From contig NZ_LATL02000122.1 in NCBI RefSeq assembly GCF_000972705.2, positions 1 to 25,388 of the forward strand: a stretch of 25,388 bases of DNA. The letters are read 5' to 3'. The stretch's first letter is position 1, and each line of letters starts with the position of its first letter. This stretch comes from Limnoraphis robusta CS-951. GTDB taxonomy: Bacteria > Cyanobacteriota > Cyanobacteriia > Cyanobacteriales > Microcoleaceae. A program made the position numbers and the translations under genes. This document shows, one piece after another, positions 7,095-16,550 of the stretch. The notes under the pieces are model-generated. The model did no database searches. It was not told the DNA's origin and saw only the letters and a program-made list of their open reading frames with translations.

Positions 7095-9023
7095 ATGGAC
7101 GCTCAAGAAGCACTAGACTATATTGATGATCTAATCTTTGCTAAGTTTGGCAAGCATCTTAATGATTTAGAACGAGACGTTTTTATTGGATCTTGGCAAG
7201 ATAAAACCTATAAAGAGATTCATCCGCTTAGTCCTGAATATATTGAAAAATTAGTAGGCTACCAATTATGGCAAAAAATTTCTGAGGTTTTAAATGAAAA
7301 AGTGAGCAAAAAAAGTTTTAAGGGAGCCATTCAAAGAAAAATCAAAAATCAGTCTTGTCAAACCGTGTTAATTAGTTACCAAAATCAGGAACCTGATGCA
7401 ACATTAGCCGCTCAATTTGAAAAAGCTATTGCCGCAGATGGACATCAAGTTTTTATCACTCCAGTCGAAATTCATGATTTTAATTTATCAAAAAAAACAA
7501 CAGATTGGTTCTCAAAAATTGATAGTCAACTGAAACTTTGTGACTATTTTTTACTTTTGTTATCTCCCCAGGCAACCGTCAGTGAAATTGTCTTAGAACA
7601 ACTGAAACAAATCAAAGAACTGCGAGAGATTCGGAACAGTCACACACCCATTATTTTACCGATTCGCGTTAATTGTCCGGCTTGCTTACTGTTTAACCAT
7701 GACTTGCGAAGCTATCTATTAGGAACCTGTCAGCGAGAATGGAAATCAGCCGTCGATACTGCCGTGATTATTCAAGAAATTAGAATGTTTTTATCCCAGA
7801 ATATTCATTGGGAAAACCGCGAATTTTCTCTGCCCACTTGGGAAGAATGGAAAACCGTAGGAATTGAAGAATGGGAGCAAGAAATTAGTCAAATTTCCAG
7901 CAAAACTTTAGATTCATATCTTCTTCCCGATGAATCAAAATCAATAGCAGAAATTCCCTCACCTTTACCTGTTGCTGAACCTGAACTTCCCCAAGGTCAA
8001 GTCCGTTTAGCTTCAGCATTTTACATTAAAAGAGATCCCTATGAACAACAATGTTATCAGGAAATTAATTCTCCCGGTGCATTAATTAGAATTAAAGCGC
8101 CTCGACAAATGGGCAAAACATCTTTAATGGCAAGAATATTATATCAAGCCAAAGAGCAAGGATTGAATACAGTCCCTCTGAGTTTTCAACACGCAGATGG
8201 AAGCGTTTTTACGAACTTAAATCAATTGTTGCGCTGGTTTTGTATTCGGATTGCACGCAAGTTACGTTTACCCTATAAAGTTGATGATTATTGGGCGGAT
8301 ATGTTTGGGAGTAAAGATAACTGTACAGCTTTTTTTGAAGATTGTATTTTACCGGAAATGGAAACACCGCTTGTCCTTGGTTTAGATGAAGTTGATCGAG
8401 TTTTTCAACATCCTCATATCGCCGATGACTTTTTTAGTTTATTGAGAGCGTGGTATGAAGAAGCGGGTTATGGAAGCGGAGACAGTAACCTGTGGGAAAA
8501 ACTCCGTTTAGTGATTGTTCATTCTACAGAAGTTTATATTCCTCTAGATATTAATCAATCACCGTTTAACGTGGGATTACCCATTGAACTCTCCGAATTT
8601 TCCCCTGAACAAGTCGCAGATTTAGCCCATCGACATGGACTGAATTGGCAAGAAGAACAGATCCAAACATTGATGAAAATAGTTGGGGGTCATCCTTACT
8701 TAGTGAGAGTCGCAATGTATCATATTGTTCGAGAACATTTAACCCTAGAAAACCTAGCCGAAACCGCCTCAACAGAAGCCGGAATTTATGGAGATCATTT
8801 ACGCCGACATTGGTGGAATTTACAGCAACATCCTGAACTCTTACAAGCCTTAACTCGAGTTGTGGCAGTTAACGAATTGGTCGAGTTAAAATCAGTTCTT
8901 GCCTTCAAATTGCATAGTATGGGATTAGTTAATTTACAAGGGGATAGAGTCACACCACGATTTGATCTATATCGCCAGTATTTTTCTCATCGTTTAACCT
9001 CAGAAACAGTAGATTTTTTATAA
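7095..9023 (+). CDS. vMAP-type HTH / TIR-like / AAA_35 NTPase protein
   Basis: The 642 residues fall into three parts. Residues 1-85 match the N-terminal helix-turn-helix of vWA-MoxR-associated proteins (YIDDLIFAKFGKHLNDLERDVF, GSWQDKTYKEI, VSKKSF). Residues 88-195 form a TIR-like Rossmann domain: VLISYQNQE, a central VFITPVEI, then YFLLLLSPQ, with a glutamate (E164 or E168) where TIR NADases carry theirs. Residues 302-635 are an AAA_35/STAND-like NTPase with P-loop APRQMGKTS (335-343), Walker B LVLGLDEVD (426-434), and a C-terminal winged-helix-like part. Such proteins belong to the NTP-dependent conflict and signalling systems described for multicellular cyanobacteria. The TIR domain is the likely effector (NAD cleavage) and the NTPase the switch. 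Catalysis is inferred, not shown. The next gene begins 58 bases downstream and carries a related NTPase. Confidence 0.8.
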   Translation: MDAQEALDYIDDLIFAKFGKHLNDLERDVFIGSWQDKTYKEIHPLSPEYIEKLVGYQLWQKISEVLNEKVSKKSFKGAIQRKIKNQSCQTVLISYQNQEPDATLAAQFEKAIAADGHQVFITPVEIHDFNLSKKTTDWFSKIDSQLKLCDYFLLLLSPQATVSEIVLEQLKQIKELREIRNSHTPIILPIRVNCPACLLFNHDLRSYLLGTCQREWKSAVDTAVIIQEIRMFLSQNIHWENREFSLPTWEEWKTVGIEEWEQEISQISSKTLDSYLLPDESKSIAEIPSPLPVAEPELPQGQVRLASAFYIKRDPYEQQCYQEINSPGALIRIKAPRQMGKTSLMARILYQAKEQGLNTVPLSFQHADGSVFTNLNQLLRWFCIRIARKLRLPYKVDDYWADMFGSKDNCTAFFEDCILPEMETPLVLGLDEVDRVFQHPHIADDFFSLLRAWYEEAGYGSGDSNLWEKLRLVIVHSTEVYIPLDINQSPFNVGLPIELSEFSPEQVADLAHRHGLNWQEEQIQTLMKIVGGHPYLVRVAMYHIVREHLTLENLAETASTEAGIYGDHLRRHWWNLQQHPELLQALTRVVAVNELVELKSVLAFKLHSMGLVNLQGDRVTPRFDLYRQYFSHRLTSETVDFL

Positions 9024-9081
9024 AAAAACGGTTTTCAACACTTTACTCCATCCTAATTTATTCTCTACTTTCTGATTTTAT

Positions 9082-12000
9082 ATGTCATCTACACTTCCCC
9101 AACCCATGAACTTAACTTATAGCTATAAAGTAGGAGGACATTTACCCTTTGATGCTCCCACCTATGTCGTGCGACAAGCAGATCGAGAACTTTATAAAGC
9201 CTTAAAAGCGGGTGAGTTTTGTTATGTGTTAAATTCTCGACAAATGGGAAAAACCAGTTTGAGAGTGCGAACAATGCACCGTTTACAAGCAGAAGGATTT
9301 GCTTGTGCTGCTATTGATCTGACTAAAATTGGCTCTCAAGATATTACCCCAGATCAATGGTATGCTGGAATCATGCGACAGCTTGTCAGGAGTTTTAAGC
9401 TTTCGATTCAATTACAACCTTGGCTAGAAGATCGTCAATATCTTCCCCCTTTACATCGTTTAAATGAGTTTATTGAAGATATTTTACTCGAATCTGTTCA
9501 ACAGAAAATTGTCATTTTTATTGATGAAATTGACAGTATTTTGAGTTTGAATTTTTGTGCTGATGATTTTTTTGCCTTCATCCGTAACTGTGATAGCTAT
9601 CGCTCAATCGCCTTTGCGTTGCTGGGAGTTGCCACACCTTCAGATTTGATTCAAGATAAAACTTGTACGCCGTTTAATGTCGGTCAAGCCATTGAATTAC
9701 ATGGATTTCAATACAGTGAAGTACAACCCTTAATTCAAGGATTGATAGATAAAATAAGCTTTCCTGAAGAAGTAATGAAATCTATTCTTTATTGGACAGG
9801 TGGGCAACCTTTTTTAACTCAAAAAATATGTAATTATATCCACAAAAATTTTGAAGAAACTAGCAAAACTATCAAGATACAACCTGAAAATATTGAGCAA
9901 TGGATTACTGACTTAGTTCACAAAAAACTGATTCATAATTGGGAAGCCTTAGACGAACCACCTCACCTAAAAACCATTCGAGATCGTCTCCTCAGAGCCG
10001 ATGAAAAAAATATGATTCGTCTAAAACTCTATCAAAAAATTTTGCAACATGAAACAGTTTTATCAGATTATAGTTTGGAAAAAATGGATCTGAGACTTTC
10101 TGGATTAGTCGTTCAAACCGACAATAAACTTCAAGTTTATAATCCGATCTATGCAGCCGTTTTTAACTTAAAATGGGTTGGTAAATCCATTAGTTTACAG
10201 CAACCTGACTTTCATAAAATTATTACTCAGCAAGAGAAAAAATTACTGTTCTTGTTGAAAAAAATGGAAGATAAAGGATTTGATGACATTCTCAGCGAAA
10301 TTCTGGGTTCAATTGTCTTGAAATTAATTGAACTAATGAATGTTGATCGGATGGCGATTTATTTAGTAGATCGCGAGAAAAACGAAATTTGGATTATGAA
10401 CGCAAAAACAACAGGAGGTCAATCTACAAAACTACAAATTATTGCCAACAATCAAGCCACAGGACGAGTCACAATCTTTAGAAAACCGCTCAATCCTCTC
10501 CTAGACTTTTCAGAAAATTGGTATTCTGCGATCGCTCAAGAGCAAAATCAATGGACAAGCTATAAAATCTATCATCAACTCACCGTCCCTTTATTAAATG
10601 AATCCAAAACCCTTTGTGCATTTGTACAGCTAAATAACAAGTTAAAACTGCCTAATCATTCCAATTTACCTTTGAGTGAACAAATCGATTCCCTCGGATT
10701 TACAGACACAGATAAACAACAGTTTTCTAAATATGCTCCGTCTCTACAACGCATTCTCGAAAGTTGCTACGATAGTTATAAACTAACGCAAAAAATACAA
10801 GTCTCAGAAGCCCTCTCAGAAGCCACTCGTTCCGTTTCTTACAGTAGTTTAGATGCAGAAGAAATCATTAAACGAGTCATGGATGCAGCCAAAAAACTGA
10901 TGAATGCTGACCGGAGTACCCTCTGGTTATTCGATGCAGAAACCGATGAACTCTGGACAAAAATTCCCTTTGAAGATGGTTCAGTCAAAGAAATACGAAT
11001 TCACATCGGACAGGGTTTTGCTGGACAAGTTGCCCAAACCGGAAAACCCCTGAATATTCCCTTTGATCTGTACAATCATCCCGACTCAGAAACCGCCAGA
11101 AAAACCGATGAAAAAACCGGATATCGCACCTGTAGTTTACTCTGTATGCCTGTTCATAGTCCCGATGGAGAATTGTTAGGAATCACTCAATTAATTAATC
11201 GCCGCAAACCCGGTGAATATCCCGAATATGACCCCAATACTTGGCCAGAAGCCCCAGAATGTTTTGAGGCAAGTTTTGATGTAAATAGTCAAAAATATAT
11301 GCAAATTTTCAACTCTCAAGTGGGCGTAGCGTTGCAAAACGTTCGACAATTTGAAGAAATGAAACAACGGGCAGAAAACAGTCCTCAAAGCATCGTCAGT
11401 AAGACCCTAGCCATGCTCAATCAAGTCATGGATGGTCAGGGATTTGATGAGATTTTAGACGCAACATTACGGTCAATTACCCTGAAAACAGGTAAGTCTT
11501 TAAATGCAGACCGCACGACTATCTTTTTGTTAGATGAGGAGCAAAATGAATTCTGGTCTATTGTAGCCGAAACTGAGGAAAATCGCTCTTTAGAAATTAG
11601 GGTTCCAGCAAATAAAGGAATAGTGGGAGAAGTCGCTGCGACGAAAAAAGCAATTAATATTCCCTATGATTTTTATGATGATCCGCGTTCAGAAACCGCC
11701 AAAGAACAGGATCAAAAAAATGGATATCGCACTTACTCAATGTTAGCAATTCCGTTATTAAATGAGTTTGGGGAACTGGTAGCGGTTGTGCAAGCGATTA
11801 ATAAATTAAAGCCCGATTCTCGCAAAACAGATAGTCTTTTTGATAAAATAGATTGTCAGGGTTTTACAGAAGAAGATAAACAAGAATTTGCGGAAAATGC
11901 GGCTTTAATTCGCATGATTTTAGAAAGCTTTTGTTCTTTCCATAAAACCGCTCAAGGACGACGAGTTGCAGCCGCATTAATGGCAGCAACCCGTTCAATT

Positions 12001-12570
12001 CAAGGGAGTAGCTTAGAAATAGATGAAATTATCAAACGGGTCATGGATGCGGCTAAAAACTTAATGAATGCAGACCGTAGTACATTATGGTTACTCGACC
12101 GTAATCAACCCGATGAATTGTGGACAAAAGTCACCTTTGATGATGGTTCAGAACGAGAAATTCGGATTAAAATTGGACAAGGTTATGCCGGAAAAGTCGC
12201 TCAAATGGGAGTTCCGTTAAATATTCCCTTTGATTTGTATGAATATCCAGACTCAGAAACCGCGAAGAAAACCGACGAAAAAACAGGATATCGGACTTGT
12301 AGTTTACTCTGTATGCCTGTTTTTAATCCGGATGGGGATTTAATTGGAGTCACCCAATTGATTAATAAAAAGAAATACAGTGATGAAATGAGTGTTTGCT
12401 TAAAATATCATGCTCCCGTCCCCGATTTATTTCAAATAAGCTTTACCACAAGTGACCAAAAATATATGCAGATTTTCAATAATCAAGTCGGTGTGATTTT
12501 ACAAAATGCCGAATTATTGGCAGCCTTGAAACAACAGGAAGAAACCTTAAAATATCAGTCTGAACAATAG
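9082..12570 (+). CDS. AAA_35 NTPase with four GAF domains
   Basis: The protein has 1162 residues. Residues 25-365 are an AAA_35 NTPase with P-loop NSRQMGKTS (51-59), Walker [10 protein letters not shown] (143-151) and a winged-helix-like end. Four GAF domains follow at about 398-560, 588-753, 786-948 and 976-1142. GAF1 resembles GAF3 and GAF2 resembles GAF4, both at an offset of about 388 residues, so a GAF-GAF module was duplicated in tandem. GAF3 nearly keeps the NKXnFX3DE motif of cyclic-nucleotide-binding GAFs (N907, K908, F928, D932), but with Lys for the last Glu. No bilin cysteine motif is evident. The chain stops after a short coiled coil ([15 protein letters not shown]) with no cyclase, kinase or GGDEF output domain, where related proteins usually continue. 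No clear ribosome site precedes ATG 9082, which suggests coupling to the TIR gene. Likely a ligand-sensing partner of that protein. Confidence 0.8.
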   Translation: MSSTLPQPMNLTYSYKVGGHLPFDAPTYVVRQADRELYKALKAGEFCYVLNSRQMGKTSLRVRTMHRLQAEGFACAAIDLTKIGSQDITPDQWYAGIMRQLVRSFKLSIQLQPWLEDRQYLPPLHRLNEFIEDILLESVQQKIVIFIDEIDSILSLNFCADDFFAFIRNCDSYRSIAFALLGVATPSDLIQDKTCTPFNVGQAIELHGFQYSEVQPLIQGLIDKISFPEEVMKSILYWTGGQPFLTQKICNYIHKNFEETSKTIKIQPENIEQWITDLVHKKLIHNWEALDEPPHLKTIRDRLLRADEKNMIRLKLYQKILQHETVLSDYSLEKMDLRLSGLVVQTDNKLQVYNPIYAAVFNLKWVGKSISLQQPDFHKIITQQEKKLLFLLKKMEDKGFDDILSEILGSIVLKLIELMNVDRMAIYLVDREKNEIWIMNAKTTGGQSTKLQIIANNQATGRVTIFRKPLNPLLDFSENWYSAIAQEQNQWTSYKIYHQLTVPLLNESKTLCAFVQLNNKLKLPNHSNLPLSEQIDSLGFTDTDKQQFSKYAPSLQRILESCYDSYKLTQKIQVSEALSEATRSVSYSSLDAEEIIKRVMDAAKKLMNADRSTLWLFDAETDELWTKIPFEDGSVKEIRIHIGQGFAGQVAQTGKPLNIPFDLYNHPDSETARKTDEKTGYRTCSLLCMPVHSPDGELLGITQLINRRKPGEYPEYDPNTWPEAPECFEASFDVNSQKYMQIFNSQVGVALQNVRQFEEMKQRAENSPQSIVSKTLAMLNQVMDGQGFDEILDATLRSITLKTGKSLNADRTTIFLLDEEQNEFWSIVAETEENRSLEIRVPANKGIVGEVAATKKAINIPYDFYDDPRSETAKEQDQKNGYRTYSMLAIPLLNEFGELVAVVQAINKLKPDSRKTDSLFDKIDCQGFTEEDKQEFAENAALIRMILESFCSFHKTAQGRRVAAALMAATRSIQGSSLEIDEIIKRVMDAAKNLMNADRSTLWLLDRNQPDELWTKVTFDDGSEREIRIKIGQGYAGKVAQMGVPLNIPFDLYEYPDSETAKKTDEKTGYRTCSLLCMPVFNPDGDLIGVTQLINKKKYSDEMSVCLKYHAPVPDLFQISFTTSDQKYMQIFNNQVGVILQNAELLAALKQQEETLKYQSEQ

Positions 12571-12589
12571 TGATTTTACTCCGAATAAT

Positions 12590-12907
12590 TTACCATTCTT
12601 GCTGATTGAGTTTTTTCGGTAAATTCAACCGGGGAAATTGATAGAATGTATTCCCTTCTTCATCAAAATCCGGTAAAGCCGAAAATACTTTTGCTTGTCG
12701 TTCGAGATATTCTTGAGCCACTTCAGGACTGACTTGAGCGATCGCTGCCAGTTGAATCAGTGAAATGCGGCTATCTTGGGCTTCTAATAATTGGTAGAAG
12801 CTGTTGTCAAGTCGGCGCTTTGCTTCTTGATTTCCACCCACTTGAACAATCAGTAAACCGATTAGAACTCCTAATCCTCCAACAAAAAATAATTCGATAA
12901 AAGCCAT
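12590..12907 (-). CDS. Small membrane-anchored protein with helix-turn-helix-like segment
   Basis: The protein has 105 residues. An N-terminal hydrophobic helix (residues 2-22, IELFFVGGLGVLIGLLIVQVGG) is a single membrane anchor. The soluble part contains LIQLAAIAQVSPEVAQEYLERQAKVF, which looks like a winged-helix core (helix, turn, recognition helix). An acidic turn and QFPRLNLPKK follow, comparable to a beta wing. Similar conserved small proteins occur in cyanobacteria, and I know no assigned function. It converges on the GAF gene with 19 bases between stops. Anchoring a small DNA-binding-like fold to the membrane suggests a structural or protein-interaction role rather than ordinary transcription control. 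Confidence 0.6.
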   Translation of the reverse strand: MAFIELFFVGGLGVLIGLLIVQVGGNQEAKRRLDNSFYQLLEAQDSRISLIQLAAIAQVSPEVAQEYLERQAKVFSALPDFDEEGNTFYQFPRLNLPKKLNQQEW

Positions 12908-12974
12908 AATTTTAGAATTAGATAAACTTTCAACTAACAGTTAACCGCTCTTAATTTTTTTATATTTTTATCAC

Positions 12975-13017
12975 GGCTAACGGCTAATTCCTGGGAAAAT
13001 TGGCATTAGCCATTAGC
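12975..13017. repeat. Dyad of short GGCTAAY / RTTAGCC units
   Basis: GGCTAAC and GGCTAAT face ATTAGCC and ATTAGCA across a 17-base centre, giving a stem of up to about 14 bases between two minus-strand genes. Tandem 7-base units of this kind are common intergenic repeats in filamentous cyanobacteria. It could end or stabilise the cyclophilin transcript, but no T-run follows. Confidence 0.45.
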
Positions 13018-13054
13018 ACTTTGATTTTGTTTGATGGGGTTTAAATTTTTGAGC

Positions 13055-14197
13055 TTAAGCCCCTTGAGGAACAATCAAATGTTCTGCCCCTTTAATGACT
13101 TTAGCAGACTGAATCACATCTCCTTGCTGAATATTCTCTAAAACATCTTTGCCCTGAGTCACATATCCAAACGCAGCAAAGCGACCATCTAATATATTTA
13201 ATCCAGCCGGAGTCAGTTCAGGTTCAAACAAGAAAAAGAAAATCTGAGAAGAACCGCCATTCGGTAAAGGTTCAGGACGGGCTAAAGCCACAGTTCCGTA
13301 AGCCGAAAAAGGTAAAACGGGTTGATCTCGATAACGACCCATTTCTTCTAATGTGAAACCATATAGGGGTTCTGTTTCCCCTTGCACTAAAATTTCTAAG
13401 GGAATATTGCGCTCTTGACCCGTTTTAGGATCAACAAATCCCTCTTCTTTGCCCGGTGGATCACCCACTTGTAGGAAATAGGATTCTTCAGCGCGAACAA
13501 ATTTTAAATCATTATAAAATCCCCGCTCAACCAAATCCACAAAATTCCCGGCTGTAATCGGTGCGCTATAGCCATCAGCAACAATGGTAATATCGCCTTT
13601 AGTGGTTTTGAACTCAACGGTAGCTCGCCCTTTGAGTTGAGGTAAATTGCTATATTCTGAGGGAATTTCGTAGGGAAACTCTTGCACCATTAACTCTTCG
13701 AGTTGACTGATTTGTTCGAGGAGTTTGGCTCGGGTTTCGAGGAGTTTTTCCCCATCTTTGAGTTCCAAAGCTTGCCGTAAAATATCCATTCCCCCTTGCA
13801 GTTCACTAATGATAGCTTCAGCTTCGGGTTGTTGATCTTCGGGAATACTTGCCAACAATTGAGATTCTTGGGTAGTCAGAACCCGCGAGGCGATCGCAAT
13901 ATCACCGCTAATTGGACTCCAGCGCTTACCCCGAATGCGCGTGGCAATTTCTTCTAGACTCCGTTGCATCTTCCGCACAGGTTCGTTATCAATAGGCAGG
14001 GCATAACGTAATAACGCTTTGCCATCCGTGATCGCATTCCCTGCGGGTAAAACACTCTCCCGTTTGGGTTGACTACTGTTGCCATCCCACCAAGCACCAC
14101 TCAAACCGATAGAGAGTGAACACAATAGCACCAGGACAACTCCCGTTCTCAGCCAACGCTTGCAAGTCTCTATCATAGAATCAGGCCAATGCAGCAT
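13055..14197 (-). CDS. Thylakoid-lumen cyclophilin-type peptidyl-prolyl isomerase (CYP38/TLP40 family)
   Basis: The 380-residue protein has a signal peptide: basic KRWLR, then hydrophobic VVLVLLCSLSIGLSGA ending near residue 35. It is thus exported, presumably to the lumen or periplasm. Residues 50-185 form the helical-bundle domain that marks the CYP38/TLP40 group (RKMQRSLEEIATRIRGKRW; ISQLEELMVQEFP). Residues 190-378 are the cyclophilin-like domain (VEFKTTKGDITI; NFVDLVERGFYNDLKF). The canonical FHR motif reads FVR with R235 kept, so isomerase activity may be weak, as argued for plant CYP38. The plant protein supports photosystem II assembly, and a similar role is inferred here. Start: ATG 14197, with a later ATG (residue 8) that would still leave the signal peptide intact. 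It is divergent from efp across 190 bases that must hold both promoters. Confidence 0.85.
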   Translation of the reverse strand: MLHWPDSMIETCKRWLRTGVVLVLLCSLSIGLSGAWWDGNSSQPKRESVLPAGNAITDGKALLRYALPIDNEPVRKMQRSLEEIATRIRGKRWSPISGDIAIASRVLTTQESQLLASIPEDQQPEAEAIISELQGGMDILRQALELKDGEKLLETRAKLLEQISQLEELMVQEFPYEIPSEYSNLPQLKGRATVEFKTTKGDITIVADGYSAPITAGNFVDLVERGFYNDLKFVRAEESYFLQVGDPPGKEEGFVDPKTGQERNIPLEILVQGETEPLYGFTLEEMGRYRDQPVLPFSAYGTVALARPEPLPNGGSSQIFFFLFEPELTPAGLNILDGRFAAFGYVTQGKDVLENIQQGDVIQSAKVIKGAEHLIVPQGA

Positions 14198-14387
14198 AAG
14201 TCTCCGATTGATTCACTTTCTCATATTACTACTGTAGAGACCTGTCATCTTTTTGCTGTAGGATCAACTGTCACCCTTGAGAGGCAATTAACCAGTAAAT
14301 GTTAAGAACTCAACCACAACACTACAGATGAGCGCCCGTTGAGAGGTAAAATAAAATGCCGATTGTTTCTGCACCAAAAGAAACTCC

Positions 14388-14945
14388 ATGATTTCCAGTA
14401 ACGATTTTCGTCCAGGTGTCACGATAGAATTAGACGGGGGAGTTTGGCGGGTGGTAGAATTCCTCCACGTCAAACCCGGAAAAGGTTCTGCATTCGTTCG
14501 GACAACCCTAAAAAATGTGCAAACAGGTAACAAACTAGAGCGCACCTTCCGGGCTGGTGAGACAGTCCCTCAAGCCAACTTGGAAAAGAGCGTCATGCAG
14601 CATACTTACAAAGAAGGCGAGCAATTCGTCTTTATGGATATGCAGAGTTACGAAGAAGCTCGTCTAAACCCTGATCAAATTGGGAGTGGTGTTAAATACC
14701 TCAAAGAAGGCATGGAAGTCAGTGTCGTGCGCTGGGGTGAGCAAGTATTAGAAGTGGAACTGCCTAACTCCGTTGTCTTAGAGATCACTGAAACCGATCC
14801 CGGTGTTAAAGGGGATACAGCCACTGGAGGCACAAAACCTGCCATTGTAGAAACCGGAGCAACCGTAATGGTGCCACTGTTCATTTCCATCGGAGAACGT
14901 ATTAAGATCGATACTCGCAACGATACATATTTGGGCCGGGAGTAG
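14388..14945 (+). CDS. efp: Elongation factor P
   Basis: The protein has 185 residues, the usual length. Elongation factor P binds between the ribosomal P and E sites and relieves stalling at proline runs. Visible are the KOW-like N-terminal domain with the exposed loop VKPGKGSAF (K32 at the tip, equivalent to E. coli K34), the OB domain II, and the C-terminal OB domain ending in [17 protein letters not shown], the conserved EF-P ending. It starts at ATG 14388 ([10 protein letters not shown]); the ribosome site is weak. The biotin carboxyl carrier gene follows in the same direction, an arrangement typical of cyanobacteria, so co-transcription is likely. Confidence 0.95.
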   Translation: MISSNDFRPGVTIELDGGVWRVVEFLHVKPGKGSAFVRTTLKNVQTGNKLERTFRAGETVPQANLEKSVMQHTYKEGEQFVFMDMQSYEEARLNPDQIGSGVKYLKEGMEVSVVRWGEQVLEVELPNSVVLEITETDPGVKGDTATGGTKPAIVETGATVMVPLFISIGERIKIDTRNDTYLGRE

Positions 14946-15060
14946 ATCGGCAATCTTCTCAGCAGGTTGTCTGATCCCGACTTGAATCCCAGTTGGTTCA
15001 CACTAATCAATATCAGGGGAAACAGGCTCAATTCAATCTCTAATATCCAATATCAATCGC

Positions 15061-15080
15061 AGGGAGACATACCAACTGTG
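15061..15080 (+). promoter_or_regulatory. Ribosome site that sets the accB start at GTG
   Basis: AGGGAGA (15061-15067) lies ten bases before GTG 15078. The encoded N-terminus ([11 protein letters not shown] after the initiator) matches the family start. The longer frame beginning at 14967 adds 37 residues with no family similarity. Confidence 0.65.
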
Positions 15081-15614
15081 CAACTTGATCTCAACCAGCT
15101 CCGTGAACTGTTGGCTGACATTGACAAAACGAATATCTCTGAACTCACACTCAAGAGTGCCGATTTTGAACTGACGGTTCGTAAGGAACTTCTCAACAGT
15201 GATCGCTCATTGTCACCTATGGGTTCTATGCTAACTGGTGGAGTTCGCAGTTCGGAGTTGGCATCGTCTCCTGTTGTTTCACCATCAGGAAGTTCTGTCA
15301 CTGAAAAAGTCACCCCATCGGGTAGTAGTACAACTTCATCGGTTAGCTCAACTACACTTGCAACTGATTCTAAATGGGTTGAGGTGACTTCTCCAATGGT
15401 GGGAACGTTCTACCGTTCTCCTGCTCCTGATGAGCCGCCTTTTGTCGAAAAAAGCGATCGCGTCACAGTCGGACAGGTGGTTTGTATTATTGAAGCGATG
15501 AAATTAATGAATGAAATTGAATCCGAATTCTCGGGTCAGATTGTTGAAATTTTAGTCGAAAATGGTTCGCCCGTCGAATACGGTCAAGTTTTAATGCGAA
15601 TTAACCCAGAATAG
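15078..15614 (+). CDS. accB: Biotin carboxyl carrier protein of acetyl-CoA carboxylase
   Basis: The protein has 178 residues from GTG 15078. It carries biotin for acetyl-CoA carboxylase, the first step of fatty acid synthesis, and works with AccC and the carboxyltransferase subunits. Residues 1-37 are the N-terminal helix and strand region typical of AccB ([20 protein letters not shown]). Residues 40-98 are a flexible Ser/Thr/Gly/Pro-rich linker. Residues 100-178 are the biotinyl domain with the attachment motif EAMKLMNE (biotinyl lysine K142) and the thumb region [12 protein letters not shown]. It lies 132 bases after efp, and the interval contains no terminator. A HIP1 octamer lies inside the gene (15454-15461). 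Right after the stop begins a heptamer-repeat tract. Confidence 0.93.
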   Translation: MQLDLNQLRELLADIDKTNISELTLKSADFELTVRKELLNSDRSLSPMGSMLTGGVRSSELASSPVVSPSGSSVTEKVTPSGSSTTSSVSSTTLATDSKWVEVTSPMVGTFYRSPAPDEPPFVEKSDRVTVGQVVCIIEAMKLMNEIESEFSGQIVEILVENGSPVEYGQVLMRINPE

Positions 15615-15798
15615 GCAATCATGCAATCTTGCAAAAGGCAATCATGCAAAAGGCAGTTTACAGTTTACAGTTTACAGTTACCAGTTATCAGTAGCATGGT
15701 ACTGGTTACTGGTCACTGTTCACTGTCTCGGTGTCTCCTGTCTCGGTGTCTCCTGACTCCCGACTCCTGTCTCCTGACTCCTGTCTCCTCACTCCTCT
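15614..15798. repeat. Short tandemly repeated heptamers (STRR-like) between convergent genes
   Basis: GGCAATCATGCAA occurs twice (from 15614 and 15638). Then TTTACAG is repeated three times, followed by TTACCAG, TTATCAG, ACTGG/CACTG variants, and a run of TCTCCTG, TCTCGGTG, ACTCCTG and CTCACTC units up to 15798. Such degenerate 7-base tandem repeats are a known feature of filamentous cyanobacterial genomes. The last bases overlap the stop of the minus-strand GerMN gene (15789-15791). Confidence 0.75.
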
Positions 15799-16436
15799 TG
15801 AAATTCCGCCTCAAAATTTTTGCGGGTTGCAGGTTGTGGCACTTCTAAACCCTCTCCTCCCAGGATTTCCAAAGGTTTACCGCCAACAGAAATCCACACC
15901 TTAGCATCGGGATTGAGACTGCTTGCAGTATAAATCACTTGTCCTAAACGTCCAATCATCGAAGCACTCCCTCCGCCAGTGGTGAACTCCGGCGAAAGAT
16001 CTACATAGACCTCACTAGGATTCGCCTGAACGCTTAGAAGTTGGGTTTGGGGTGGAATCTCACTAAAACGGTTTTCGTCCGTTGGTTGAGCCAATAAACG
16101 CTTGAACGCAGCTTCTAAAACCACCCCCGGATCGTCTTGTTTTACCTCAACGGTAACAGGCGTAGGCACCCAGGCAATTTGACCATTTTGATCTTGAACT
16201 CGGTAAATTTCAACCGTTTTTTCTATTGTTTCAGTTTGCTCGGTTGATGGTGGGGGTAACGGTGAAGGTTCTGAAGTTTCACTCGGAGAAGGGATGGGTA
16301 AAATATCCGGTTCTTGACTTTGACGGGAACTCAGCGTCCACCAGGTTATTCCTCCCCCGACTGCGATCAATAATGCGGCGATCGCAGCAACAACACCAAC
16401 AGGTTTAACACGAACGGACTGTGGATCTTTCATCAC
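15789..16436 (-). CDS. Membrane-anchored GerMN-domain protein
   Basis: The protein has 215 residues. A single membrane helix (about 12-36, VGVVAAIAALLIAVGGGITWWTL) is followed by a Pro/Ser/Glu-rich linker (45-70) and a GerMN domain (about 72-195). The domain reads KTVEIYRVQDQNGQIAWVP, then VLEAAFKRLLAQP, VYVDLSPEF and VIYTASSLNPDAKVWISVGGKP. GerMN is named from Bacillus GerM, but it is widespread in non-sporulating bacteria, including cyanobacteria, usually on the outer face of the inner membrane. The family is linked to cell envelope and peptidoglycan functions, and the exact role is unknown. ATG 16436 and the next codon ATG are both possible starts. The stop lies in the heptamer-repeat tract, so the last residues (EEFQEE-like acidic end) may have been altered by repeat expansion. 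Confidence 0.8.
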   Translation of the reverse strand: MMKDPQSVRVKPVGVVAAIAALLIAVGGGITWWTLSSRQSQEPDILPIPSPSETSEPSPLPPPSTEQTETIEKTVEIYRVQDQNGQIAWVPTPVTVEVKQDDPGVVLEAAFKRLLAQPTDENRFSEIPPQTQLLSVQANPSEVYVDLSPEFTTGGGSASMIGRLGQVIYTASSLNPDAKVWISVGGKPLEILGGEGLEVPQPATRKNFEAEFQEE

Positions 16437-16550
16437 TATTTTTAGGATTCAAATTTGCCGAATTATTGGGCAACTTTAGTAGAAAGATCTACAGTCTGTT
16501 ACCCTCTCAATTCGGACATTTTTTCCGTTGCTCTTGCTTTGAGTACCAAT

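Noticed and set aside
14967..15077. Longer accB start at 14967
   Set aside because: The extra 37 residues show no family similarity, while a ribosome site and the normal family N-terminus support GTG 15078.
15653..15795. CRISPR-like array in the repeat tract
   Set aside because: Units are 7 bases, degenerate and without unique spacers; no cas genes.
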